This document shows, piece after piece, positions 11,842-19,624 of a stretch of 64,000 nucleotides of DNA (position 1 is the first letter of the stretch; each line of letters begins with the position of its first letter). The DNA is from Streptococcus sp. 263_SSPC (GTDB lineage: Bacteria; Bacillota; Bacilli; Lactobacillales; Aerococcaceae): the NCBI RefSeq assembly GCF_001071995.1, contig NZ_JVNU01000059.1:46113-110112 (forward strand), given 5' to 3'. The position numbers were made by a program, and so were the translations under genes. The notes beneath the pieces were generated by a model. It saw only the letters and a list, made by a program, of their open reading frames with translations, was not told the DNA's origin and searched no databases.

Positions 11842-12387
11842 TTACTGAGAAATTCGAGCTACAATCGTTCCAATCATGACTTGTTCGATTTTTTCAACGA
11901 GTTCTTTAGCCGTGCCAGGCATTTGACGACTAATCCAATCAAGCCCTACACCAACGAGTGCATACGTATAAAACTCAATCGAGAATTGTACCTGCTCTGC
12001 TTCAGCGCCACTGACATCAATTTCATTGAAAATCAAATCCGTCAAGAAACGCTCCACTTCCCGTTGCAAGAGTCGCTCGACATTTTCTTTACTGACAGAA
12101 CGATACGTGTTAAGGACAAAGTTGCGATTGTCATCCATATATTGGAATAGTGCCTCCAGGGCGTCTTGCCAATTCTCATAAGAAATATTCTCACCAAGCG
12201 TGATATGCGCCTCATTTAAATAAATCCATTCGACCAATTCATAAATATCATGGAAATGATTATAAAACGTTTGACGACTAATCCCGCATCTCTTCGTTAA
12301 ATCCTGTACAGTAATCTTCGTCAGCGGTTTTTCATTCATTAGTTCTTTAAGCGTGTTGGCTAACATCTTTTTTACAACAAGTGTCAT
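11842..12387 (-). CDS. TetR/AcrR-family transcriptional regulator
   Basis: This 181-residue protein has an N-terminal helix-turn-helix (KITVQDLTKRCGISRQTFYNHF, about residues 24-45) of the TetR type. Its C-terminal domain resembles the TetR_C_8/DhaS-like group (FYTYALVGVGLDWI). ATG 12387 is preceded by GAGGGA. It lies between a DegV/FakB-type lipid binder and oleate hydratase on the same strand, so a role in sensing fatty acids is a fair guess, but no ligand is visible from the sequence. Identity as a TetR regulator is firm. Confidence 0.85.
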   Translation of the reverse strand: MTLVVKKMLANTLKELMNEKPLTKITVQDLTKRCGISRQTFYNHFHDIYELVEWIYLNEAHITLGENISYENWQDALEALFQYMDDNRNFVLNTYRSVSKENVERLLQREVERFLTDLIFNEIDVSGAEAEQVQFSIEFYTYALVGVGLDWISRQMPGTAKELVEKIEQVMIGTIVARISQ

Positions 12388-12407
12388 TTGTATCCCTCTG
12401 TTTCATG

Positions 12408-12436
12408 AAGAAAAAGAGCGGGTTCCCCCACTCTTT
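12408..12436 (-). terminator. degV terminator overlapping its stop codon
   Basis: AAAGAGTGGG pairs with CCCGCTCTTT (one G-U) around GGAA, followed by U5. The degV TAA sits inside the 5' arm of the stem. Confidence 0.8.
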
Positions 12437-13310
12437 ATTTTTCTAAATTCTTTTCTTGTACGATATCCCATGAGAACCCTAAGGCACCTTCACCAAGATG
12501 AGTTCCTACTACAGGTCCAAAATACGATAATGAAGTACGTAATTTAGGATATTGTTCTTGCATTTTTTGTCTCCAAGCTTCACCAGCTTCTGGAGCATTT
12601 GCATGGATGATGACTAATTCATAGCCTTCACCATCAGTTGTTCCTGTTTCGTCTGCGAATAATTGTTCAATTCGTTTCATCGCTTTTTGTTGTGTACGAA
12701 TCTTTTCAAAAGGAACGATTTTCTTATCAACGAATGTCAAGATTGGCTTAATTTTCAACATAGAACCGACTAAAGCAGCCCCTGCTGATAAACGTCCACC
12801 ACGTTGCAAGTTGCTTAAATCATCAACGATAAAGTAAGCTGTCGTACGATCTACTAAACGTTGAACCGTTTCAACGATTTCTTCTGGTGAATATTCTCCA
12901 GACTTCGCCATGATAGCGGCTAGTTTTACTGCACGCGCTTGTGGTGCACAACTAATCTCTGAATCGATTGGATAAATGGCTATTTCGTCTTTCATATCTT
13001 CGGCAACAGCCACACATGTTTGGTAAGTTCCACTAATTCCACTAGAAATAGTAATAGGAATAATAGCGTCATAATCTTTTGCAAGTTCGTGGAATAATTC
13101 GTATGTTTCCCCTACAGCTGGTTGTGTACTTGTTGGAAAGACTGGAGAACTTTTTACTTTTGCATAAAATTCTTCAGCAGTAATATCAATCTCTTCTCGA
13201 TAAGTTTCTTGTCCGAAAATAACAGACATCGGCAATACGTAAATACCATATTCGGCATATTCTTCTTTTGTTAAGTAAGCCGTGCTATCTGTAACTACAG
13301 CAATTTTCAT
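12435..13310 (-). CDS. DegV family fatty acid-binding protein (FakB-like)
   Basis: DegV proteins bind one free fatty acid. The FakB members present it to the kinase FakA, so that exogenous fatty acids enter phospholipid synthesis. The 291-residue protein carries the conserved N-terminal VTDSTAYL motif, the PTSTQPAVG loop and the ISSGISGTYQT segment that surrounds the carboxylate-binding site, and then a two-domain DegV fold (LQRGGRLS). No FakA-type kinase gene is in the window. Being next to tetR and ohyA fits a fatty-acid theme. Which of several paralogues this is cannot be decided. Confidence 0.9.
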   Translation of the reverse strand: MKIAVVTDSTAYLTKEEYAEYGIYVLPMSVIFGQETYREEIDITAEEFYAKVKSSPVFPTSTQPAVGETYELFHELAKDYDAIIPITISSGISGTYQTCVAVAEDMKDEIAIYPIDSEISCAPQARAVKLAAIMAKSGEYSPEEIVETVQRLVDRTTAYFIVDDLSNLQRGGRLSAGAALVGSMLKIKPILTFVDKKIVPFEKIRTQQKAMKRIEQLFADETGTTDGEGYELVIIHANAPEAGEAWRQKMQEQYPKLRTSLSYFGPVVGTHLGEGALGFSWDIVQEKNLEK

Positions 13311-13380
13311 CCATTCAACTCCTTTCAGTTTGAAAATTTAGATTGTTTAAGTCATAAAAACTATAAACTTTCACCCTTCA

Positions 13381-13409
13381 AGTATAACAAAAAAGCGTTT
13401 AACACGCAA
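13381..13409 (-). promoter_or_regulatory. degV promoter
   Basis: TTGCGT (13404-13409), a 17-bp spacer and TATACT (13381-13386) on the minus strand, about 70 bp upstream of degV. Confidence 0.65.
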
Positions 13410-13445
13410 TGAATGGAAAGTTTTCCTTAAGAGACTTAACATTAC

Positions 13446-13473
13446 TTGCTCATCCTTCAAATTACAGTATAAT
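13446..13473 (+). promoter_or_regulatory. popT-like gene promoter
   Basis: TTGCTC (13446-13451), a 16-bp spacer and TATAAT (13468-13473), 30 bp before the start codon of the DUF368 gene. It diverges from the degV promoter. Confidence 0.75.
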
Positions 13474-13502
13474 AGAAGACAGAATTATTTATTGGAGGTA
13501 CT

Positions 13503-14360
13503 ATGGAACAAAGATCAACTCAACATCAATTAGATAAACAAAAGAAAAATGACTGGTTCTTACGATTCATTAAAGGAATGTTCATCGGGTCAGGATTTAT
13601 CCTTCCAGGTGTCAGCGGTGGTGCACTTGCTGCTATCTTCGGACTTTATGAACGCATGATTGCTTTCCTTGCAAACGTCACAAAAGACTTCAAGAAGAAC
13701 GTATTATTCTTCTTACCAGTCGGAATCGGTGCTCTTGCAGGTATCGTTATCTTATCATTTGGCGTAAGTTACTTACTTGGTAACTTTGAAACAATCATCC
13801 TTTGGTTCTTCATCGGATGTATCGTCGGAACAATCCCTGCTCTTTGGAAAGAAGCCGGAAAAGAAGGTCGCTCAACACGCGATATTATCATTCTGATTGC
13901 TTCATTTGTCGGCGGATGCTTACTCCTTTACTTAGGTGAAAATGCAATCGGCGGTAGCGTGGAAGCAAACTTCTTCACTTGGATGATTGCTGGTGGATTA
14001 ATTGCCTTAGGAATTATCGTTCCTGGACTTAGCCCATCAAACTTCATCGTATATATGGGAATGTACAAACAAATGTCAGATGGTTTCAAAACATTAGACA
14101 TGAGCGTGATTCTTCCAATCGCTTTAGGTGGATTAGTAACATTAGCGCTCTTCTCAAAACTTGTACACTACATCTTTAAGAAAGCTTACCCACAATTATT
14201 CCACTTCATTTTCGGAATCGTGCTTGCTTCAACTGTAATGATTATCCCAACAAACTACGCTGGATTTGACATCGTTCAATACCTTGCTTGCGTTGTAATG
14301 TTAGGATTCGGTACATGGCTCGGCGCATTCATGGCAAAACTTGAAGACACTTATAAATAA
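13503..14360 (+). CDS. popT: DUF368 membrane protein, PopT-type undecaprenyl phosphate translocase
   Basis: DUF368 proteins were recently assigned as carriers that return undecaprenyl phosphate across the cytoplasmic membrane for reuse in wall synthesis. The 285-residue protein is highly hydrophobic with about eight to ten membrane segments. It has the family's internal two-fold repeat, seen as GFILPGVSGG near residue 35 and IIVPGLSPSN near residue 175. TTGGAGGTACTATG gives a clear start. It is a single-gene plus-strand unit with its own promoter and terminator. The family call is firm; the transport role rests on published work on homologues. Confidence 0.88.
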   Translation: MEQRSTQHQLDKQKKNDWFLRFIKGMFIGSGFILPGVSGGALAAIFGLYERMIAFLANVTKDFKKNVLFFLPVGIGALAGIVILSFGVSYLLGNFETIILWFFIGCIVGTIPALWKEAGKEGRSTRDIIILIASFVGGCLLLYLGENAIGGSVEANFFTWMIAGGLIALGIIVPGLSPSNFIVYMGMYKQMSDGFKTLDMSVILPIALGGLVTLALFSKLVHYIFKKAYPQLFHFIFGIVLASTVMIIPTNYAGFDIVQYLACVVMLGFGTWLGAFMAKLEDTYK

Positions 14361-14367
14361 CATTTCA

Positions 14368-14399
14368 AACAGCTTTGCTTCTCGCAAGGCTGTTTTTTT
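14368..14399 (+). terminator. terminator after the DUF368 gene
   Basis: AACAGCTTTGC pairs with GCAAGGCTGTT (two G-U pairs) around a 4-5-nt loop, followed by U7, eight bases after the stop codon. Confidence 0.88.
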
Positions 14400-14406
14400 A
14401 TGCCTA

Positions 14407-14482
14407 AAATTAACATATTTGTTAATTTCCACTCTCACTCCATGATGTAACATTTTTGTTACGTAACATAATTGTTACATCA
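14407..14482. repeat. three TAACA-N4-TGTTA dyads
   Basis: AAATTAACA-TATT-TGTTAATTT (14407-14428) is one dyad. GTAACA-TTTT-TGTTAC (14447-14462) and GTAACA-TAAT-TGTTAC (14463-14478) abut exactly and lie within a 40-bp near-palindrome (14443-14482). The half-site and 4-bp spacer are the same in all three. They lie in a convergent spacer with no obvious start site nearby. They could be operators or hairpins. Confidence 0.75.
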
Positions 14483-14575
14483 ACTCCCCATATGAACCGC
14501 ACGAACTTCATCCCTTCTCCCTTGCCCTTTGCCCCAAATAGAATTTTATAAACTCTCCCTCGAGTAGAGTTTTAT

Positions 14576-14845
14576 GCCAAGAAGGCGATTATGGTATTGC
14601 ACAAAAACATTAAAAAGAGAATTCGCTTATCAGACATTTATTGAAACCATAGCGGAGAATCATATCGAATGCGAATTAAAAGCCGTTATGGATTTTATCC
14701 ATTACGGCTTGTTTGAGGCTTCGAAGGAGAAAGACTCCAAGGCTTTCTCCGGTATCCCGCTATTTTGTTTCAATAAACAATGGCTGATAATAAGAATTCT
14801 CTTTTTCAAACTTCTCCTGTTCATACCATAATCGCCGCCCTTGGC
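14576..14845. repeat. 270-bp palindromic element (MITE-like or structured RNA)
   Basis: The two arms pair in a series of perfect stems: 14576-14581/14840-14845 (6 bp), 14584-14596/14824-14836 (13 bp), 14612-14624/14794-14806 (13 bp), 14627-14633/14784-14790 (7 bp), 14637-14647/14767-14777 (11 bp) and 14649-14655/14757-14763 (7 bp). Unmatched internal loops of unequal size separate them. Two hairpins sit at the top: 14680-14710 (14 bp, one mismatch) and 14726-14750 (8 bp). No transposase, promoter or convincing gene is inside. It could be a miniature inverted-repeat element or a long structured transcript. I do not recognise the family. Confidence 0.8.
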
Positions 14846-14869
14846 GGTTATTACTGAATTTTACGCACA

Positions 14870-14897
14870 AAAAAACTCTCTCGAAGTGAGAGAGTTT
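14870..14897 (-). terminator. rpmE terminator
   Basis: AACTCTCTC-ACTTC-GAGAGAGTT is a perfect 9-bp stem followed by U7, ten bases after the rpmE stop codon. Confidence 0.9.
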
Positions 14898-14906
14898 GTA
14901 AAGTTC

Positions 14907-15152
14907 TTATTTGAGACCGTATTTTTTGTTGAAACGATCCACACGTCCGTCTGCTTGAGTGAATTTTTGACGACCTGTGTAGAATGGGTGAGAATCAGAA
15001 GTGATTTCCACACGTAGTAATGGGTATTCGTTTCCGTCTTCCCATACAACTGTTTCACTTGAAGTCTTTGTTGAACCTGATAAGAATTTGAATCCTGTAG
15101 TTGTATCCATGAAAACTACTGGACGATATTCTGGGTGAATTCCTTGTTTCAT
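14907..15152 (-). CDS. rpmE: ribosomal protein bL31 type B
   Basis: This 81-residue protein of the large ribosomal subunit starts [14 protein letters not shown] and ends FNKKYGLK. It has no CxxC zinc motif and carries the insertion typical of the type B (zinc-independent, ykrB/rpmE2-like) form. Type B L31 is often repressed by Zur in bacteria that also have a zinc-binding copy. No clear Zur box is visible here, and this may be the only copy. AGGAGG lies eight bases before ATG. A stable hairpin precedes the ribosome binding site. Confidence 0.95.
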   Translation of the reverse strand: MKQGIHPEYRPVVFMDTTTGFKFLSGSTKTSSETVVWEDGNEYPLLRVEITSDSHPFYTGRQKFTQADGRVDRFNKKYGLK

Positions 15153-15166
15153 TTCTATTCCTCCTG

Positions 15167-15191
15167 CCCTGAATTATTTGCTAATCCAGAG
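15167..15191 (-). promoter_or_regulatory. hairpin in the rpmE leader
   Basis: CTCTGGATTA pairs over all ten bases (two G-U) with TAATTCAGGG around a GCAAA loop, ending three bases before the AGGAGG site. This is a plausible site for control by L31 itself, as proposed for other L31 leaders. Confidence 0.5.
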
Positions 15192-15225
15192 TTATTTATT
15201 TTCGCATGCATAATGCAACACGAAT

Positions 15226-15254
15226 ATAATAACATGCTCAAATTGAATTTGCAA
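15226..15254 (-). promoter_or_regulatory. rpmE promoter
   Basis: TTGCAA (15249-15254), a 17-bp spacer and TATTAT (15226-15231), directly after the tsaD stop codon, give a leader of about 70 nt. Confidence 0.65.
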
Positions 15255-15259
15255 TAGTT

Positions 15260-16279
15260 TTATTCATCCCCTAATTCAAGTCCGGGAATTGCGTTTAAAT
15301 CCATATTTGCAAAGTCTTTTTGCATGTATTTTGTATAGGCTGCAGCACCAATCATAGCCGCATTATCCCCGCAAAGTGATAATGGCGGGATGGAAAATGT
15401 GACTGCTGGGTAGTGTTCTTCCATCATCTGCGTCATCGCTGTACGAAGACCCTTATTAGCTGCCACTCCTCCTGCTAACACGAATTGTTTTACAGGATAG
15501 GCTTCAAGCGCGCGTCTTGTTTTTTCGACAAGTACTTCTACGACACTGGCTTGGAAACTTGCGGCTAAATCTTCAGGGACAATCTCTTCGCCTTTTTGCT
15601 TCGCGTTATGCACACGATTGATGACCGCCGATTTCAATCCACTAAAACTGAAATCAAAATGGTCTTCATGAATCATCGCGCGTGGGAAGTCATAAGTATC
15701 CGTTCCAAGATGAGCTAGTTCATCCATCTTCTTTCCACCAGGATATGGCAAGTTCAGAATACGACCAATCTTATCGTACGCTTCCCCTGCTGCATCATCT
15801 CTTGTTTCTCCGATGATTTGGAACTCGCCATCTTCTGGCATATATACAAGTTCTGTATGTCCACCACTTACGACAAGCGCCATTAGTGGAAATTGCAAAG
15901 GTTCCACAAGTTGGTTCGCGTAAATGTGCCCTGCCATGTGGTTCACTGCAATCAGTGGTTTTCCACTCGCAAGCGCTAAAGCTTTCGCTGCAGAAATCCC
16001 AATGAGAAGAGCTCCTACAAGTCCTGGACCATACGTCACCGCGATGGCGTCCATGTCATCCAACGTTTTTCCTGCTTTTGCAAGTGCTTCGTCGATGACT
16101 TGTGTAATTTGTTCTACGTGATGGCGGCTGGCAATCTCTGGCACAACCCCGCCAAAACGCATATGACTTTTAATTTGAGAGGCTACAATATTGGAAAGGA
16201 TGGTGTTCCCGTTTTGAATCACAGCTGCACTTGTCTCATCACAACTACTTTCAATTGCTAGAATCAATGTTTCTTTCAT
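15260..16279 (-). CDS. tsaD: tRNA t6A transferase subunit TsaD
   Basis: TsaD moves the threonylcarbamoyl group onto A37 of tRNAs that read ANN codons, in complex with TsaB and TsaE. The 339-residue ASKHA-fold protein shows the N-terminal [11 protein letters not shown] motif, the iron-binding HMAGHIYAN pair of histidines (about residues 109-113) and [14 protein letters not shown] near residue 265. I chose ATG 16279, six bases after AGGAGGA, over an in-frame ATG at 16303. It follows the acetyltransferase gene by ten bases and shares an operon with tsaB. Confidence 0.97.
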   Translation of the reverse strand: MKETLILAIESSCDETSAAVIQNGNTILSNIVASQIKSHMRFGGVVPEIASRHHVEQITQVIDEALAKAGKTLDDMDAIAVTYGPGLVGALLIGISAAKALALASGKPLIAVNHMAGHIYANQLVEPLQFPLMALVVSGGHTELVYMPEDGEFQIIGETRDDAAGEAYDKIGRILNLPYPGGKKMDELAHLGTDTYDFPRAMIHEDHFDFSFSGLKSAVINRVHNAKQKGEEIVPEDLAASFQASVVEVLVEKTRRALEAYPVKQFVLAGGVAANKGLRTAMTQMMEEHYPAVTFSIPPLSLCGDNAAMIGAAAYTKYMQKDFANMDLNAIPGLELGDE

Positions 16280-16289
16280 ATTGCTCCTC

Positions 16290-17372
16290 CTATCTTTGTT
16301 CAATTTCTAAGCGATATTCAATCGCATCTTCAACTGGGTCACTGTAATAATCACTTCTCGTGTGGAAGGCTTCGAACCCTAGAATTTCATATAAATATTG
16401 AGCGCGCTTGTTGCTTTCACGCACTTCTAGGAAAACAACTTTCACGTCTTTTTGCTTCAAATCGTATAAGGCCATTTGCCATAAACGTTGCGCGAGGCCT
16501 TTACCTTGATAGTCTTTCGCAATCACGATATTCGTAATGGTTGCTTCGTCCAACACGCTTTGGACTCCAAGGAATCCAACTAGTTTGCGTTGCATCCATA
16601 CTCCGTAATACGCGTTTGTTGGATTTTCTAAATCGGCAAGGAAACTCTCGGCACTCCAATTATTTGGATGCTCGTAATTTTCTTGCACTAATGCGACTAA
16701 TGCCTCTGCCATCGCTAAATCAGCTGGATGTAATCTTGTAAATGAATACTCTGACGAATGGAATGAAGACGGCGTTTTTGGCGGTAATGCATAGAGCATT
16801 TCCACAGCATCTTCATTTTCAGGAGTGTAGTAATTTTCCTTTGTACCAACAACTTCGTAACCATTTTTGCGATAGAGCTTAATAGCTTTTGTATTCGACA
16901 CGCGGGCTTCGAGCGTAATTTCTTTCTTGTCGAGCGCGCGGGCGATTTTTTCTAATGCTTTCAATAATAAAGTTGCGACATTCAAGAAGCGATAATCGTG
17001 TAGTACAGCAACATTCGTAATATGTAAATCCGTTCCCTCTGTCGTTCTTGCTCCGATGAAACCGACGATTTCCTCTTCCACTTCCAGCACAATATAAATG
17101 GCAGCTGGATTATGTGCGACGTCTTTTTCAAGAACGTCCTTTGCCCATGGAGACTCTCCGTCATAGGCCGCTTTTTCTACTTCAAAAATGCGAGTGGCAT
17201 CTTCTGAAAGACCGATTCTGATTTTAGCCTGCGCACCATTTCCAAGAATCACTCTTTTTTCAAAGTTCTCAAACTGGTCGCGAATCGGATCCATCTGTTG
17301 CGCTTCTTCTAAAAACACCGCTTTGATTTTTTCAAACCACTGCATGAAGCGTTCTTTAAACTCGTTCCACAT
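16290..17372 (-). CDS. fused double GNAT N-acetyltransferase (RimI-RimI-like)
   Basis: This 360-residue protein has two GNAT domains in tandem, about residues 50-195 and 208-358. RimI normally is a single domain of about 150 residues that acetylates the N-terminus of ribosomal protein S18, and it often lies between tsaB and tsaD as here. The C-terminal copy has an intact acetyl-CoA loop ([13 protein letters not shown]). The N-terminal copy reads [13 protein letters not shown], without the Q/R-x-x-G-x-G/A pattern, so it may have lost catalysis. Residues 1-45 are an extra helical extension. It overlaps tsaB by 17 bp. The substrate is unknown. Confidence 0.85.
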   Translation of the reverse strand: MWNEFKERFMQWFEKIKAVFLEEAQQMDPIRDQFENFEKRVILGNGAQAKIRIGLSEDATRIFEVEKAAYDGESPWAKDVLEKDVAHNPAAIYIVLEVEEEIVGFIGARTTEGTDLHITNVAVLHDYRFLNVATLLLKALEKIARALDKKEITLEARVSNTKAIKLYRKNGYEVVGTKENYYTPENEDAVEMLYALPPKTPSSFHSSEYSFTRLHPADLAMAEALVALVQENYEHPNNWSAESFLADLENPTNAYYGVWMQRKLVGFLGVQSVLDEATITNIVIAKDYQGKGLAQRLWQMALYDLKQKDVKVVFLEVRESNKRAQYLYEILGFEAFHTRSDYYSDPVEDAIEYRLEIEQR

Positions 17373-18087
17373 ACACTGACCCCTTTTCTAAAGGATGCTC
17401 AGCTTGCCAATTTTCTTCTGCTTCTGCCAGTTTCAAGTACATTGGGACGAAGACGTCCGCGTCAACAGCTTCCTTATTTCTTCCTAATTCGATAAGCGAT
17501 GTTGCGTGAGGGATAGCATCACTTGCTTCAAGCCACTTCGCCTCACTCGCTCCTTTTTCTACGATTGCTTCTTTTGTAATCGACTGTAATTGTCCTACAA
17601 AAGTCACTCCCGCTGCATGTTCCGGTAACACTTTCAAGAAATCATCCCATGAAATATGTTGTTCCCCGATTACCTTTTCAAAGCCTTCATCAGTCTTTTT
17701 GTAACCTACTGCGAAAATATTTCCACGTCTAGCATCAAAAAACGGCACAACGACTTCTCCCACTTCCACTTTAGAAGCAAGGTTCGGTAAAAAGACGTCG
17801 AGACTGGAGACTCCCACAAGTGGAATCCCCAGACTCTTCGCAAGTGTTTTTGCAACGGTAACGCCAATTCGAAGACCTGTATAAGAACCAGGCCCTTCAG
17901 CAACAACGACCTTTGTTAAGTCTTTTGCTGTAATGCCGGCTTCTTTAAAAACAGCTTCGATGGTTGGCATGAGGAGAACACTATGTTGCAACGTGTTCTC
18001 AATCGTTTGTTCAATAATGGTACCGTCTGTCAGTTCTACAGCGACCGATAATGTCTTATTCGATGTATCTAGTGCGAGGATTGTCAT
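17356..18087 (-). CDS. tsaB: tRNA t6A biosynthesis scaffold TsaB
   Basis: TsaB is an inactive ASKHA relative of TsaD that dimerises with it and recruits TsaE for t6A37 synthesis in the cytoplasm. The 243-residue protein starts MTILALDTSNKTLSVAV and has the diagnostic EGPGSYTGLRIG loop near residue 65, followed by GVSSLDVF. It is upstream of, and overlaps, the double acetyltransferase and is in operon with tsaD. With tsaC at 58 kb, three of the four t6A proteins are in this window; tsaE is not seen. Confidence 0.95.
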   Translation of the reverse strand: MTILALDTSNKTLSVAVELTDGTIIEQTIENTLQHSVLLMPTIEAVFKEAGITAKDLTKVVVAEGPGSYTGLRIGVTVAKTLAKSLGIPLVGVSSLDVFLPNLASKVEVGEVVVPFFDARRGNIFAVGYKKTDEGFEKVIGEQHISWDDFLKVLPEHAAGVTFVGQLQSITKEAIVEKGASEAKWLEASDAIPHATSLIELGRNKEAVDADVFVPMYLKLAEAEENWQAEHPLEKGSVYVERV

Positions 18088-18105
18088 ACGGCACTTCCTT
18101 TCTAA

Positions 18106-19590
18106 CTATTTCGTAAATTCATGCATGAAGGCGCTGAATGCTTCTTGGCCTTCTTTTGTTTGTTTAAAGACGCCTGCATATTCTAACACGCGGCAGAATT
18201 TTGCACTAACCGCTTTTTGTAAAAATGCGTCTACAGTTTCTTTGATTGGTGCTTGTGCTTTTAATTCTTTCGCCCATTCTTGGTGAATTTCTGCAACTGC
18301 TTCAAGACTTCTTTCTCCAACGAGATAGTCTCTCACTTCGCGAAGTTCACGTTCTAGACGTGGTGGTAAAATCGCAAGCCCCATTACTTCAATTAAACCG
18401 ATATTTTCTTTTTTTATATGTTGTACATCCGCATGTGGGTGGAAAATTCCATCAGGGAACTCCTCTGTTGTACGGTTGTTACGTAATACTAAATCAAACT
18501 CATACGCATCTCCTTGACGGCGCACGATTGGCGTAATCGCATTATGCGGTTCACCGTTTGATTCACGTAAGATTTCAAGATCTTTGTTTTCGTAGTTTTC
18601 CCATGCTTTTAGGACATCGACTGCCACTTCAAATACTTCCTCACGGTTATTCCCACGAAGACGAAGCGCAGAAAGCGGCCAGTAAAGACGTTCGATTTCA
18701 ACAGTGTCAAACTTCTTAGAAATTCCAGTTTCTAAGACTTTAGCACGGTTCATCGGGAATACGTAACGTCCTCCTTGATAGTGGTTATGGCTTAAAATCG
18801 ATCCTCCAACAATTGGAAGTCCTGCGTTTGACCCTACAAAATAATGCGGGAATTGTGTCACGATTTCAAGGAGTCGGCTAAACGCTCCCTCGTCCACTTT
18901 CATTGGTTCTAAGATTTCAGACAAAAAGATGGCATGCTCAGAATAATATGCATATGGAGAATAGTGATACCCCCAAGACTCTCCGCCAAGTTCCATTCCG
19001 ACAATACGGTGGTTAGCGCGACCTGGCCAGTTGATACGACCATGGTAGCCCACGTTTTCAAAGCAAAGACGGTTGGCAGGATAATTGAAATCCTTCGATT
19101 GCGCTGCTTTGATAATTTCATCTTTTGTTTTTTCTGGTTTCGATAAGTTAATCGTGATTTCTAAATCACCATACTCTGTTTCCCCATTAAAGGAAATATT
19201 TTTAGCGATATCTTTCACCTTGATTAAGTTTAGATCGAGTGCGATTTTGTAAAACGCATCGGTCGCTACTTTAGGACCTTCTTCGTATTTATCCCAGAAT
19301 AAACGGTTCAATTCAGAAGGCTTTGGAATCACAAGGTTCATTAACTCTTGCTCCAACCAGTCACGTTCTTCAGAGTCGTTTTCAATCTTCCCACTTTCAA
19401 CGGCAGCTTCCACTAAGTTTGCCATCGCATCTAATAAAGAAGGTTGCTCCACCTCTTTCGAACTTTCAAAAGATTCTTCTCCCACTAAATAAAGCACGCG
19501 ATTTAATAAATAGTAACGATCTTCTTTTGAAACATACCCTGAAGCAATCGCACTATCTACAAATTCTTGAATGGCCTTATTGATTTTCAT
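18106..19590 (-). CDS. galT: UDP-glucose-hexose-1-phosphate uridylyltransferase
   Basis: GalT exchanges galactose 1-phosphate for glucose 1-phosphate on UDP in the Leloir pathway. The 494-residue length and the motifs GPKVATDAFYKIA and ILSHNHYQGG (the His-x-His-x-Gln-like nucleotidyl site) mark the class II, Firmicutes-type family. It differs from the shorter E. coli class. No galK, galE or galM lies nearby. It sits between proS and tsaB with 18-34-bp gaps, an unusual place for a sugar gene, so it may be co-transcribed with housekeeping genes or have its own promoter that I cannot see. Confidence 0.95.
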   Translation of the reverse strand: MKINKAIQEFVDSAIASGYVSKEDRYYLLNRVLYLVGEESFESSKEVEQPSLLDAMANLVEAAVESGKIENDSEERDWLEQELMNLVIPKPSELNRLFWDKYEEGPKVATDAFYKIALDLNLIKVKDIAKNISFNGETEYGDLEITINLSKPEKTKDEIIKAAQSKDFNYPANRLCFENVGYHGRINWPGRANHRIVGMELGGESWGYHYSPYAYYSEHAIFLSEILEPMKVDEGAFSRLLEIVTQFPHYFVGSNAGLPIVGGSILSHNHYQGGRYVFPMNRAKVLETGISKKFDTVEIERLYWPLSALRLRGNNREEVFEVAVDVLKAWENYENKDLEILRESNGEPHNAITPIVRRQGDAYEFDLVLRNNRTTEEFPDGIFHPHADVQHIKKENIGLIEVMGLAILPPRLERELREVRDYLVGERSLEAVAEIHQEWAKELKAQAPIKETVDAFLQKAVSAKFCRVLEYAGVFKQTKEGQEAFSAFMHEFTK

Positions 19591-19624
19591 AATCTTGTCC
19601 TCCTACCAACTAGTTCCTAATCGA

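Noticed and set aside
14443..14482. GlnR/TnrA or Zur binding site
   Set aside because: Half-site spacing does not fit TGTNA-N7-TNACA, nor the Zur consensus, although rpmE type B nearby made Zur worth testing.
14574..14831. Open frame of 85 codons inside the 270-bp palindrome (plus strand)
   Set aside because: It has no ribosome binding site, and its composition simply follows the palindrome arms. The stems explain the open frame better than a protein does.
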